This document shows positions 1 to 10,686 of a stretch of 64,000 bases of DNA, in pieces. The notes under the pieces are model-generated. The model saw only the letters and a list, made by a program, of their open reading frames with translations. It had not been told where the DNA came from and made no database searches. Every line of letters starts with the position of its first letter. The first letter of the stretch is position 1. The stretch covers positions 40,034,036-40,098,035 of the forward strand of contig NC_030820.1 of assembly GCF_001704415.2 (NCBI RefSeq). The letters are read 5' to 3'. The stretch comes from Capra hircus. Lineage: Eukaryota; Chordata; Mammalia; Artiodactyla; Bovidae. Both the position numbers and the translations under genes were made by a program.

Positions 1-461
1 CAAGTCCCCTACCCTAGATTCAAAATACTCAGCAGTAAGAATTCATTTGCAGCGTGCAATTAACTAGAAAGAATAGACTCGAAGAACGAGCCTGGACATT
101 TTTAAAAATAAAGCTTCATTCTCTTGTCTCATGCATGTTTACTCTTTGGATAGCATCTTAAAATGTAGCCAACTCGGTGATGTTGGGTCCAAAACTTGAG
201 TGACTAAAAAGGAAACTTTACAATTGAAGATGAACAGTTTTTTTTTTTTTTTTAAGTCATATCTTTCTGATTCAACTGACTTTTAAACAAATGCTGATAT
301 TTAATGAAATATGTTACACTACACTTGCTGTGAGGGACCTAAAGGCCACTCTGATCCTATATATCCCATATGACAAATCCAGGCACATTGGATTGTCCCA
401 AATTTGGAAATGATACCTGTGAGATTTTGACCTTTAACGTAAATGTGATGCTTTTCCACAG
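1..461 (+). other. XRN2: XRN2 intron (3' part)
   Basis: Unique, AT-rich intronic sequence that ends in a pyrimidine-rich acceptor with AG at 460-461. A poly-T run lies at about 239-254. I see no exon here. The assignment rests on the exon that follows. Confidence 0.8.
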
Positions 462-600
462 AGGTGTTGGGGCCGAACCTCTGCTACCATGGAACCGGAT
501 GCTCCAAACCCAAAATGCAGCCTTCCAGCCAAACCAGTACCAGATGCTAGCTGGTCCGGGCGGGTATCCACCCAGACGTGACGATCGTGGAGGGAGACAG
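462..600 (+). CDS. XRN2: XRN2 penultimate coding exon (5'-3' exoribonuclease 2)
   Basis: XRN2 is the nuclear 5'-3' exoribonuclease that degrades the downstream RNA after poly(A) cleavage (torpedo termination) and trims rRNA and snoRNA precursors. This exon encodes 46 complete codons, from GVGAEPLLPW to PPRRDDRGGRQ, preceded by one base (462) that finishes a split codon. The peptide matches the C-terminal tail of mammalian XRN2 as I recall it. The tail is low-complexity and Arg/Gly-rich, lies outside the N-terminal nuclease core, and carries no catalytic residue. The exon has an AG acceptor at 460-461 and a GT donor at 601-602, and ends in phase 0. Exons upstream of the window hold the catalytic domain, so the gene is partial here. 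The local open frame starting at 370 runs through intron and is not the true start. Confidence 0.95.
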
Positions 601-2953
601 GTGATGAATGTGGTGTGGGCTTTGGGGTGGAAAGCTTACTGCTCACTTTGTCCTAACCGTACCTCTTGGGACTCAATGGTTGGTTGGTTGTTTTAAAATA
701 TATCTATGTCAGTACTGTTAAGAGTAGCTCAGTTGCCCTTGGATCTTTCATTAAAAATGTTTATGGGATGAGTATCTGCCTCACTAAATAGGTTGTACTT
801 TGAAGATGCTGAAGAATTTTCAGACCAAAAGCCCCTTTAATCACAGCAGTCCAATATTTAGCACAAATATGGTCCAGCACCAAAACATATTGTTTCTCTT
901 TATGATGTTGCTTTTTGTTTTATTAGAAACTAGATCTCTCAAAAGGAATGGTAATTTTATAGAAGCTGAAAGTAATCTCTCACCTTTTCAGCTGTTACCT
1001 TTATTCCCCTTAGGAGTTTTCTGTCTTGATTTATCTGTTGTGTCTTCATGGGATGAAATCTCTCCTAATTTCCCACTTTTTTTTTTTTTTTTAAACTAAA
1101 TTTAAACCAGCTATACATTGAATGAGTATAGTAATTCCTAGACAAATTCAGTAAGAGGAAGCTTTATTTCCTTCTCTTTATAACATGCAGTTGTAGCAAC
1201 ATTTAAGCCTGAGGTCTGTTTGCCTCAGTCTGTCCCTCAGCCATTTGACACCCTGTCTAGTATTTACATGCTCTTTAATTCAGTGCTTGCCAGAAAGCAG
1301 GGTCTGAATGCAGTGATTCAGAGTGTGTAGTGTTCATGGAGTTGGCACCTGCAGTGATGTGAAGTGGTTATTAAATTGCTTACCTTGTGTTACCTCAGCC
1401 TTTTGCAGTGCTTCAAATATTAATTTTCTAATTCAAGTTCTTGCCATGTGTCCCTTTGTCCTGACAACTGGGAAGAATCTCCTGCCAGCTAAGAAAAATC
1501 TTTTCTTCACGCTTTTTTTGGCGTACTCTTAAAAGTCTCAGTTCACTTTACAAGAAAATAACCATCTTAGTTGTCCTTTGAGAGAATTTTGTAACAGTTC
1601 TTTAGACGTATAATATTACTTTACATACATACTGTCTGCCCAGAATCTCGACAGATGCTATATATCAGCAGGTTCTTTAGGTCGAGACTTTATGCTGCTA
1701 GAGTCAAGGTGACACCAGGCAACCGAAACAGTGAATATTATTGAAAGGAAGGTGTACCTGCAACTAGAAGTTGCTCTGGAGAAATTTGAGTCCAGTCCCC
1801 TCATTTTCCAAGTCAGGAATTGAAACCTCAGATTTCCAGTTATTCAGCAGCAGAGCTGGGGGTGCCTGTTAACTTCTGACCCCAGTTCAGTGGCTCTCTT
1901 GCCTCCTTTAAAGGAGACCCTCCCTTTAGAGGAGCTTTCTGCTGTTCCAGGAGGTATAATTGTTATTCACTCAGGAGATCTAAATCGTTTAGGACCTTTA
2001 GGAAATACATGTCTTGTTCAGTCTTTTTTCTGCAGAGATTTCTTTTTCAATTAGAATTTTGAAGCACTATTAAATTGTAGAAGTTCACTGTTAAAACCAG
2101 TAAAATTATACTTTCAGTATATTTTTAGTGGAGAACTAGTAAAGTGCTCTGAGCTTCAGTATGGGGAAAGGGGTCCATTTCAGAATCCTCCCTAGAAATG
2201 AGGAGTTGTGATGGCAGACACATCACATTTATCTTTAGGTTGTACTGAAATGGTGTTTGGAAGCATACTAGGAAGTGTTATGAAAGTTCCCTGTAATTGA
2301 TTATGTAATAACCTAATGTGGTCTACTATTATTTATAGCTAAACAAACAAAAATGCCTAAAATTAATAGTTCATTAGGAGAAGGCAATGGCAACCCACTC
2401 CAGTACTCTTGCCTGGAAAATCCCATGGACGGAGGAGCCTGGTAGGCTGCAGTCAACGGGGTCGCACAGAGTCGGACACGACTGAAGCAACTTAGCAGCA
2501 GCAGGCTTCAGCTGAGGCAGCAAGCTCCTGCCTTGGTTAAGCAAAATGGCTTTCCTAGTCTAATGTGTCTGAGGATGACATGGGCACCTTCCTACAGTGT
2601 GGCCTGAAATACCATGGGGATGGGGGAGGGGCTGGTGGTGGGCGAGACTGACAAGTGTTTTACACGAGACACTTCACTGTCCTTCATTTGTGTACATTTT
2701 AAGGAATTTCTTATGTGCTTAAGGCTGAGTTGGTTATTTGTCAGTGATAGCATTTATGCTAATTTCCACTCGCGTGCAGCTTTGGAAAAGGCTGAAAACC
2801 AAATACACGTGTTTATGGAGACCATCCATGTGATATACCTATAAGAAATAGTCCCTTTCTTTTTGGTGTGTTTTTCCATCGGAAGTAAGATTAATTTCTT
2901 TGCAGGAGGATTAATCCACAAAGTAAACTTTTGCTTTTTTTTTTTTCCTTCAG
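601..2953 (+). other. XRN2: XRN2 last intron
   Basis: GT at 601-602 and a T-rich tract with AG at 2952-2953 bound a 2.35-kb intron. It is mostly unique AT-rich sequence with one SINE unit at 2377-2504. Open frames in it do not resemble known proteins. Confidence 0.9.
2377..2504 (+). mobile_element. Bov-tA/Bov-A type SINE unit, single
   Basis: This has the characteristic ruminant SINE body: the GGAGAAGGCAATGGC start, a cact-ccagta block, the cggacacgactga block and an AGCAGCAGCAG tail. Only one monomer is present, with no tRNA-like head, so it is half of a Bov-A2 or a truncated Bov-tA. It sits in the sense orientation inside the last XRN2 intron. Confidence 0.9.
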
Positions 2954-3019
2954 GGATATCCCAGAGAAGGAAGGAAATACCCTTTGCCACCACCCTCAGG
3001 AAGATACAGTTGGAATTAG
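2954..3019 (+). CDS. XRN2: XRN2 terminal coding exon
   Basis: Twenty-one codons plus the TAG stop (3017-3019), continuing in phase 0 from the donor at 600. They complete the XRN2 C terminus GYPREGRKYPLPPPSGRYSWN. Human XRN2 ends GRYNWN from memory, so one Asn-to-Ser difference is likely. The acceptor is a strong poly-T tract followed by cag at 2951-2953. The joined frame across both exons and the immediate stop make the assignment firm. Confidence 0.95.
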   Translation, partial: GYPREGRKYPLPPPSGRYSWN

Positions 3020-3135
3020 GCTTTTGTAAAGCTTTCCCAGATCCTTTCATCATTCTACAGTTTTATGCTATTTGTGGAAAGATTTCTTTCTCAAGTAGTA
3101 GTTTTTAATAAAACTACAGTACTTTGTGTATTTCT
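3020..3135 (+). terminator. XRN2: XRN2 3'UTR and poly(A) signal
   Basis: A canonical AATAAA lies at 3107-3112, 88 bases after the stop, followed by a GT/T-rich stretch (about 3124-3140) that suits a cleavage element. The cleavage site is inferred at about 3125-3135. Longer 3' ends cannot be excluded. Confidence 0.8.
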
Positions 3136-3878
3136 TTTAACTGTATATTTCTACTGATCCGATCTCACTGTTTTATGTTGCTTTCCAAAGATGTGTGTTG
3201 CATAATACAGTGGATCTGAATTTATTATTGCTTGTAAAACACATTTGATGGAATAGGAATACTGGTTTTTCATTATGGTTAAAAATCAAACCAGCTGTGG
3301 ATTTCAAAACACAGTGTATTCTAGATCATCTAAGATCCATGCTGATTTTTAATGCACAAGAATTAAGTATGAACTCTTGAGCTGGAATCCTCAGCTAACT
3401 AGAGTGTATATTGTTCAGTATTTCTTTGGGAACATTTCATTGATGTACTTGTCATATGGAAATTTCTGGACTTTAGTAAAAAACAATGCAAAACTTAGAA
3501 CTCTGGTCTCTTTTGTTGTTGTTCTTTTACAGTATTTAAACTTTGAAAATCTTGGCAAGTGTATGGTTTTTTTTTAATCAATATATCAGAATTTTCTACA
3601 ATTAGATGTCAAAAGAAAATCAAAGAAGAAGTAGATTTTAAGAGGATATGGTCAGAAAGACAGCCCATCTGATTCATGTATGCCTTTCCACTACTAATTT
3701 GGCAAATTATAAAATCTTCGTGAGATTATCTACATTTTACAAATTTCATACATATTTGTGCTGCAGTTTTAAAGATTTAAATCTTTGAGAATTCTCAAAG
3801 TTTGAGAAAAATCTTTGAGAAAAGTTCAGGGGGTGGTGATGAGTGAGAGAGGTAAGGAAGATTGTGGTATAAATAAAC
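3136..3878. other. Intergenic, unique AT-rich
   Basis: No gene or clear repeat. It holds a perfect 18-bp palindrome at 3783-3800. Confidence 0.6.
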
Positions 3879-4075
3879 TTCTGGTTACAAAATAAATGAG
3901 TCATAGGATGAAATTTACAGCATGGAGATTATAATATTATTTTTGTATGGTGACAGAGGGTAACTAGATTTATTGTGGTGATCATTTTGTAATGTATAGA
4001 AATCTGGAATCAGTCTATGTCCCTGGAACTAATGCAGTATTATAGGTCAGTTATACTTTAGTAGGGAAAAAAAAA
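3879..4075 (+). mobile_element. L1 3' end fragment
   Basis: The sequence resembles mammalian L1 3'UTR: an attgtggtgatcattttg block, then a cctggaactaat block and a terminal A-run at about 4063-4075. It is truncated at its 5' side and diverged. Confidence 0.7.
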
Positions 4076-4120
4076 AACACACACAATGGAAGAACAGCAA
4101 GAAGAAAACTTGAAAAGTTT

Positions 4121-4345
4121 TGGACTTCCTTAATGGTCTAGTGATTAAGAATCTGCCAGCCAATGCAATTCCCAGTCCGAGAAGATTGCACATGCCACGG
4201 GGCAACTACGCCCCAGCACTGCAACTACTGAAGGCCACTTGCCCTAGAGCCTGTGCTCAACAACAAGGAAAACCCGCATATCACAACTGGAGAAACCCAG
4301 AGCGCAGCAATGAAGATCCAGCACAGCCAGAAATGAGTAAATACA
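4121..4345 (+). mobile_element. CHR-type cetartiodactyl SINE
   Basis: It has a tRNA-like head (ggacttccttaatggtctag, then an A-box-like attaagaatctgcc) and a body with the catgccacggggcaactac and cacagccagaaat blocks typical of long CHR SINEs. It is diverged. It is the last recognisable lineage-specific retroposon before the repeat-poor NKX2-4 interval. Confidence 0.8.
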
Positions 4346-5429
4346 GGATTTAAAAATGAAAACCTGAAGAGTTTAATTCCTAGCTAAATTGCCTATACTC
4401 CTTGGTATATTTTTGCATTATTTCACAATAGATTCCAATTTGTACTCATTTTTTCCCTTGCTACAAAGTATACTAATTCCTTAAAAGTATGCTTGTAGGT
4501 CACACACAAGCACTTTCATATATGTTTTTCATTTTCCACAACAAATTTAGACATGTATGAAGACTTGTCCACTTTTGCATTCTAGCCTCAGATTGTAAAA
4601 TAAGGTTTCTGTCTTTCTGACTTTTGACATTTTTCCTTTAATATTCAACAAAGGCAACTTGTTAATCTTAAATCTACTCAGGAAAAATCCCACCTTGGAT
4701 AGGAAGGTATTTTGAAGCTATTGAGTTCATTGCTGCTGATGGGTGAATACAGCAGGGTTCTTTATTGTTGAGATAAAGAGTCTGCTGGGAATTAACCATT
4801 ATATATTACCATCACAATACAGTGAAGGAATAATGCTGTTTATCTTCTGAGTATTAACAATGTGTAACACCTGAATCAAGTATTGCATATTCCAAAGGAG
4901 CCCATGTTCATGTCTTAGGGTATACAGTTTCATAAGTACCCTATAGCCACGCTTTTAAAGGACCTAAATTTCTCAGATCTTTACTAGTTTAAGTTTTCAT
5001 GAGCCTATCTAAAGTAATTGTTTTTTACTTGTTTTTTTGCACCATTGCATGTAACTGATCAAAACACATTGTTTGAAAATGTTTTTAAGCGTTTTGAAGA
5101 CATCTAAGCCAAAGCCTGATGGGAAAATTAAACCCCTAGCTTTCCTCCAGCAGGTGGTGAGCCCTCGCTTCCTTCTCTCTCCTTACTCTGATATCTCTTT
5201 CCAACCTGTCCCCACGTTTGAATCTTCCAGAAAAAGTCCCCGTTATTTCAACAAAGGCTTTTTAGAACTTTCAATGGCGCGTTTAAAGCTATAACTAGCC
5301 CCCTCCACACTCAGGAGTAAATAAAGCTAACGGGTCGATTTTGTGTAGTTTACTCCACCTTACTATGCTTGAGTAGGGCCAAGTTTTTCAAGGTCTCATG
5401 TTGAAGGTTTTTAAGCATTTAAGAACCTG
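4346..5429. other. Intergenic between XRN2 and CpG island
   Basis: Unique sequence without recognised repeats or coding signal. The open frame at 5073-5294 has no similarity I recognise. Confidence 0.6.
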
Positions 5430-5965
5430 GGAACAGCCCGACTTTATCGCGGCGCTGAGAGCCGGTGGTGAGCGTGTCTTCACGGTAAGGTCGAGGGCAG
5501 CACACGGCCATCCGTCCATCCCGGAACGCTGTCCGGCCGCGCGGCGTCGGGGAAGCAGGTGGGGAGGTGACCGGCACGCTGACCCTGAGCCACAGCCGGG
5601 CGGGCGGCTCAGGGGGGCGCGCGTCGGCGGCATCATCACCTGGGTTCCCTGGGCCCCGCGCCGCAGCTTCGCCGCCCGCCAGCGTCGTCTCGGCTCCCCG
5701 CACGGATGCGATCATCGGCCCTGGAAGGAGGCAGCGGAAAGGGTCTTCTCCGAGGCAGCTGTTTTTTTCAGTTCTAAGCCTGAGGGTAAGTTAATTTCGC
5801 TTGGCTTGGAAATCAGAATGTAGTCGTTCTCCAACGTAACCTGGAAGCCGGGTTAGCAGGCGGCGCGGTCCCGGGCGTGGCCTGCATCCGGCTCGTCCAG
5901 CCCCGCGGCTGCCTGGAGCAGACCCGCTAGCCTTCGGCCCGCGAGCGCCAAAACTAATCAACTGG
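5430..5965. promoter_or_regulatory. Orphan CpG-rich island in a tail-to-tail intergenic gap
   Basis: About 530 bases with abrupt enrichment in G+C and CpG, flanked on both sides by AT-rich DNA. It lies downstream of both XRN2 and NKX2-4, so it is not the 5' end of either. Donor-like sites on the + strand are seen at about 5486 (acg followed by GTAAGG) and 5786 (gagg followed by GTAAGT), and a poly-T/cag acceptor-like site at about 5760-5769. The open frames here (for example 5398-5823) are long mainly because stop codons are rare in GC-rich DNA and match no protein I know. It could be an unannotated non-coding RNA promoter or a developmental regulatory island. Confidence 0.55.
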
Positions 5966-7018
5966 CAAGTGGCCCATTCTCGGCGGATTTCTTCTCCACT
6001 CTGGGTGAGATAAATATCTGCATTGCTAGTTATATGATACCGCATATATGGCACGAGGGCCAGAGGTAACAAGGTTTAATTAGTGTGTGTGAAATGGGAA
6101 TGGAACCATTTACTACCGCAAAACAGTTTCTACAACTTAAACTTAGGCAACATTTGCGATTAAACTTTTATTAGAAATCACCTAAGCAACTACTGAAAGA
6201 GGTTACATGGAAATTTAGAAACTGAAATAAAAGGCATTTCATTCCAACGTTCTAAAGCAAAAACAAAAGAAACCAAAACACCTCTCTCAGAAGCTTCCAA
6301 ACCTCCTTGCTCAAAAAATAATGACATAAAAGTGATCCTAAAATCACAGTGATCTCAATACTTACTGGAGAGAGCGACTCCTGACTTCAGGCCTTCTTTG
6401 AATCTTCTCCAGATGCTCACCAATTTTCACTAGCAGCAAAAGTCTACTTATTTAATTCATTTTTAATAAAATGTATCCTAGTGCCCTGTTTCATTGGATT
6501 TGAGCATGGCAAGTAGCAGTATTTTTAAAAACTGGACTTGAGCAATTAACATACGGAGTTTTATTCACATACTAATGTTAACATTAAATAGTTGGGCGGT
6601 ATAATTCATATTCTCAACTACATCTGAAACTTTTATCACCACTACACCGTGCATTATTTTATGCACAAATTCATATTTAAAAATCCAGTCATGGGTCTTT
6701 ATGTGATTATGGTTCACAAACTTTAAAGTCTTTCTAAAAGTCATCATTACAAAATGCAGCTAACAAAGCAAGTCTTTGGAAGGTGCTTGCATTTAATGAA
6801 CAGGATTCTGTCTCTGATTTGCTTTAAATTGAAAGTAAACAGTCAATAGCAGAATGGAGTTTGGACACATCTGTGTTGATAAAAGTCTGATTGACTTACT
6901 TGTTCTGACTGTTAGGTTTTAGTTCTAAGCAAAGCCTCAAACAGAAGACAACTGGGTTATACCCCCTCTTCCGTCCGTGTACAAAACACCCTTCCTGTAT
7001 CTTTCAACATTGGGCGTG

Positions 7019-7021
<3 letters not shown>

Positions 7022-7050
<29 letters not shown>

Positions 7051-7051
7051 A
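7022..7051. repeat. (CA)n microsatellite
   Basis: About fifteen uninterrupted CA units. Confidence 0.97.
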
Positions 7052-7840
7052 CTTCAATTTACATCCCAAAACAGATTTCAGAAAAGTACCTGCAATCTCC
7101 GCCGTTCCTCTCTGCAACTTGGATTCTGGATTTTGATTTCTGTGCCTCAACTGGGAAAAAATAGGTTAGAGTGTTGTAAAACCCCAAAAACCTTTAGGAA
7201 ACTGTGACATCCGCAGTTAGCATTTCTCAAACTGAGTTTTGCTGTGGCCTCTGCTAAACTTTGGAGGGGCTTTGTTCCCACTTAGACCCTGCGCCAACCT
7301 CCCGCTTGGTTGTGAAGACACTTATCCTCCTCTTCAGTTAATGAGTTTCACCTAGTCTGGCCGTTTGTGTTTTTATAAAAGATCTGCAAAGCACTAATTG
7401 CAAAAGAAGAAAAAAAAGCTTTTGTTTCACATTAATCAGAATGTGGAATTCTACAGTATAAACATTTTCTATTTTAATGTTTCAAAAGCAAACCTTATCT
7501 TAATGTCTGGATGTGCACACATAAACTCAGTACATTTCTGGGTGCAGAATGTTAAGCTCTCTGCGGCAATTACCTCTGGCTTGAGTCCCTTACTATTTAA
7601 AGGAACACTGAAAGGAAAAAGATATGCCTGTACCAAATACACTTTCAGAAAATATTGTATAAAGAAGGCTGTTTCTTTTTAATGGTCCTTTTGATTGATA
7701 GTTTACTTAGTCTAAGGGATTTTTTTGTTCCAAAAATTATCAAGGGAAAAACTGTGCATGAAGATTTATTTTCTTTAAATGTTACTCGGAACCCTTACTC
7801 CATTAGCTACTGTTTTTGTTAAGTATTGGGCTGTGAAAAA

Positions 7841-7859
7841 ATATATATATATATATATA
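7841..7859. repeat. (AT)n microsatellite
   Basis: A short perfect AT run after an A-tract. Confidence 0.95.
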
Positions 7860-9140
7860 CAAACCATGTGAACTTTTATAACATGTTTTCTAGAAGTAGA
7901 ATTTCAGAAGTTGAAGGAATCAATATAAAGAAGCATTTTAAAATCTGGCACATCAGTAATAGTTATGCTAGCCTGGCTAGCATTTTGAAAATCAATTTTA
8001 TTAGTATGCAAAAACTCAAACTGGGAGAATTTTCTGAAAGTGTACTGCATCATTTCATATTTTTTCTGCTCAAATTTAAAATGTGTTAAAAATCAGTTGT
8101 CATTTTACAAAAATGTATTCACAGCATTGATAAAGATTGATTCACTTGCTTTAGTGTTTTTTTCCTCTTTGTGAAAGGAACTGGAGTTTTTGTTATTACT
8201 GTTTACTGTAGAAAATAAAGTGCAACTTTTAAAAACACTTTGCACAGTTCACAAAAATACCCAAGCAATGAAATGAAATAAAATGTTTCACTGCAAACTA
8301 TAATTCTAAAATTTCAAATGTAGAAGAGGTTTAGGGTCTCTGGGAAATGTTTTGGTCATTTGTAAAACATGCATTATCCATGTTATGTCTTTAATTTTTC
8401 TTCATTTCATGAACTCACTTTCTCCAGCTTTCTTTTAGCATTTTTAATCTACTACCAGTTCTTTAAATCATGAATAAACTGAGCTGTGTTGTCACATCAT
8501 GCCAACTAGTGTAAAAAAAAAAAGCCTATACAACATAGTGAAAAAGAAAAGATCATTTGACATTTACCAAAAAAAGGAATTAAAAGATTCTTTTAAGTTA
8601 TATTTAAATATCCTTTTGAAACATAGGAAATATAAATCAGCATATTAAAGAGTTAAATACATTATTTGCACAAGAAAACACCAACAAAATCGGTGTGTAA
8701 CCCCTATTAACTTCTAAATATGAGAAAATAATAAATATTTTACTGATTCTTTACACACTGATTACCATTCAATTAGTCACCTTATTTTCTTCCTTCTTGA
8801 CATGCTTTGAGATTAATTGATGTCTGTCTTAGCAATTTTGCTTGCTTGTTCTAGTGTTTTATCAAGGTACTTTAATTCAGATAATCAAATACCTTAGAAA
8901 GAGTAAATAACATGTCTGTAGAATAGGGTATAATTTATTTTGTCCGTTGATTTTGTGAGACCAGTTTCCATATAAAAAGTAGCTTACAATCTTTTCTTTT
9001 GATGAGCTGCATCTTAGGAGGAAAAGCCTCTTTTAGACTAATATACAAACACTCATTGCCAAATCATGATCAAAACATTTAAAAAACAGCATTAAGTTTA
9101 AAAAGCTATATCAATTCGTATAAGCAATATTTTGATTACG

Positions 9141-9146
9141 TTTATT
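9141..9146 (-). terminator. NKX2-4: Candidate NKX2-4 poly(A) signal
   Basis: TTTATT on the + strand reads AATAAA on the gene strand, about 525 bases after the stop. It is the nearest canonical hexamer I find downstream of the coding region. Its use is inferred. Confidence 0.5.
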
Positions 9147-9669
9147 CCATTTCTCTAAATGGCAATAACTCCTCTGCAGTAATGTTGCTATGTGCATGAT
9201 CCACCTTGAGCTACAACTCAATTTACTTTCCATCAAACATTAATGAAATTGCACTTAAGCGGGGGCAGGGGGAGCGGTGAGGGGGGGGTTCGAAAATTAA
9301 TCTCCCAAGGTAAGTTCCACTTCAAGAAGAAAACCTTGTTAAAGCTGGGTTGACTTTTAGAGCTACAAACACCACCTAAGTCTCCAACGTTTGAAACTCC
9401 GAGAGCTTTGGTTAGGAACGTGGTGGTGGATGTGGACTCGGCCGGCTTTTTACACAATTTAGGAACATCCGGAAGGAGGAAATCACCTCAAAGCCTCCCG
9501 GCCGGCGCGATCTCAGGATTCGATCCTGGGGCTTGTCGCGTTCCCACCCGCAGCGGAGGCCCGGCGCCCGCCCCTCTCCGCGATCCGTCCGTTCTCTCGC
9601 GAGCCGCGGCCCGGCCGTCAGCGCGAGCAGACCCTCGGGCGGCGGCGGGACCCCCTGCCAGCCGCGCCG
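9147..9669 (-). other. NKX2-4: NKX2-4 3'UTR (inferred)
   Basis: GC-rich next to the stop codon and AT-rich beyond about 9400. The + strand at 9261-9288 carries three long G runs, so the transcript would be C-rich there. A CACTTAA (TTAAGTG on the gene strand, an NK2-type core) is at 9252-9258. The extent depends on the poly(A) site chosen. Confidence 0.5.
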
Positions 9670-10271
9670 TCACCACGTCCGGCCGTAGAGCAGGTTGCCG
9701 CCCAGCGCGCCGCCGCCGTAGTCCCCCGCCGCAGCCGCGTCCAGCCCCGCCAGGCCTGCCCCCGCCCCGTGCAGCGCGGGCGGGCTGGGCGACAGCTCCT
9801 CCAGCTCCGGCGTCGGCGCGGGCGGCTGCGGGCCTGCCTGGGGCGTCGGCGTGGCCGCGCCGTTTTGGCAGGGCTTGCCGTCCTTGACCAGCACCGGCAC
9901 GGCCACGCGGCGCGGCGACGGCGGCGGCGGCGGGCCCAGGCCAGCCTCCTGCTGCAGCTGCTGCGCCGCCTTGTCCTTGGCCTGGCGCTTCATCTTGTAG
10001 CGGTGGTTCTGGAACCAGATCTTCACCTGCGTGGGCGTCAGGTGGATCATGCTGGCCAGGTGCTCGCGCTCGGGCGCCGACAGGTACTTCTGCTGCTTGA
10101 AGCGCCGCTCCAGCTCGTACACCTGCGCCTGCGAGAACAGCACGCGGCGCTTCCTCCGAGGCGCCGCCGCAGCGTGTAGAGGTGCCAGCGACTTGGCCGT
10201 GTCCGCTATGCCCGTCAGCGACCCCATGGCGGCCACGTTCACGCCCGCCGACGGCCCCATGAACCTGGAGA
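9670..10271 (-). CDS. NKX2-4: NKX2-4 exon 2: homeodomain and C terminus
   Basis: This exon encodes residues 148-347 of an NK2-class homeodomain transcription factor, with the TGA stop at 9670-9672. It starts with two bases (TC) that finish the Ile148 codon split by the intron. The homeodomain spans residues 186-245 (DNA 9979-10158), with RRKRRVLFSQ at its start and the recognition helix KIWFQNHRYKMKR. Tyr at homeodomain position 54 (residue 239) is the NK2 hallmark that favours CAAGTG-type sites. The NK2-specific domain, SPRRVAVPVLVKDGKPCQ, lies at about residues 266-283, and the protein ends LLYGRTW as in NKX2-1 and NKX2-4. The homeodomain is shared with NKX2-1, but the flanks (SRFMGPSAGVNV, LTGIAD, ELEELSPSPPALHG) are NKX2-4. 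Human NKX2-4 is about 354 residues, so length fits. The protein is nuclear, and in vertebrates the gene is expressed in ventral forebrain (hypothalamus). Confidence 0.97.
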
Positions 10272-10686
10272 CTGGGGAGGGGCCCAAGGGGAAGACCGGT
10301 CAGCAACCGCCGCCCAGCTCTCTTCACACGGCGGCGGCCGCGACGCCGGCAGGGCCAGTTGGGTCCCGGAACGCCCCGCGCGCTCAGGGTCCCAGGGTCC
10401 CAGGAAGCCCCGCGCACTCCGTGTGTCAGGGTCCCAGGACACCCCGCGCGCTCCGTGTGTCAGGGTCCCAGGACACTCCGCGCGCTCCGTGTGTCAGGGT
10501 CCCAGGACACCCCGCGCACTCCGTGTGTCAGGGTCCCAGGACACCCCGCGCGCTCAGTGTCTCAGGGCCCCAGGACGCCCCGCGCACCCCAAGCCGGATT
10601 CCCAAGCGCTCCCCGCGCCCCGGGCTGCGGCGGGGAACGCCCGCGCCGTCCTCGGCCCTCAGTCCCGCGCTCCTCGCCCCGCTCAC
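10272..10686 (-). other. NKX2-4: NKX2-4 intron
   Basis: A 415-bp intron. On the gene strand the donor is GTGAGC (10681-10686) after TCGTCAA, and the acceptor is CCCCAG next to 10271. Exon joining restores Ser-Ser-Ile-Ser-Arg-Phe. More than half of the intron is the minisatellite listed separately. Confidence 0.95.
10359..10596. repeat. 34-bp GC-rich minisatellite in NKX2-4 intron
   Basis: The unit begins cagggtcccaggac and ends with a ccgtgtgt-like stretch. Unit starts fall at 10393, 10427, 10461, 10495, 10529 and 10563, exactly 34 bases apart, with a degenerate unit before 10393. There are six clear copies with few substitutions. Because 34 is not a multiple of 3, open frames across it cycle through all phases, which explains several spurious + strand frames here. 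Confidence 0.97.

Larger units (their letters stand above)
5966..9140. other. Intergenic downstream of NKX2-4, repeat-poor
   Basis: About 3.2 kb of AT-rich unique DNA with two microsatellites and no SINE or LINE I recognise. A CAAGTGG core (NK2-type site) occurs at 5966-5972. The block at about 8750-8900, with several TTAATT/TAATTC motifs, looks like possible conserved non-coding sequence, but conservation cannot be seen from one genome. Confidence 0.5.

Noticed and set aside
5398..5823. 141-codon open frame in the orphan CpG island
   Set aside because: Composition-driven openness, no recognised domain, and overlapping frames of similar length on both strands. Kept only as a CpG island.
9488..10417. 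A 309-codon open frame on the minus strand over NKX2-4 exon 2 and part of the intron
   Set aside because: It is a shifted frame of the NKX2-4 exon in GC-rich DNA, crosses the splice acceptor and minisatellite, and encodes Arg/Ala/Gly-rich low-complexity sequence. The NKX2-4 frame explains the region.
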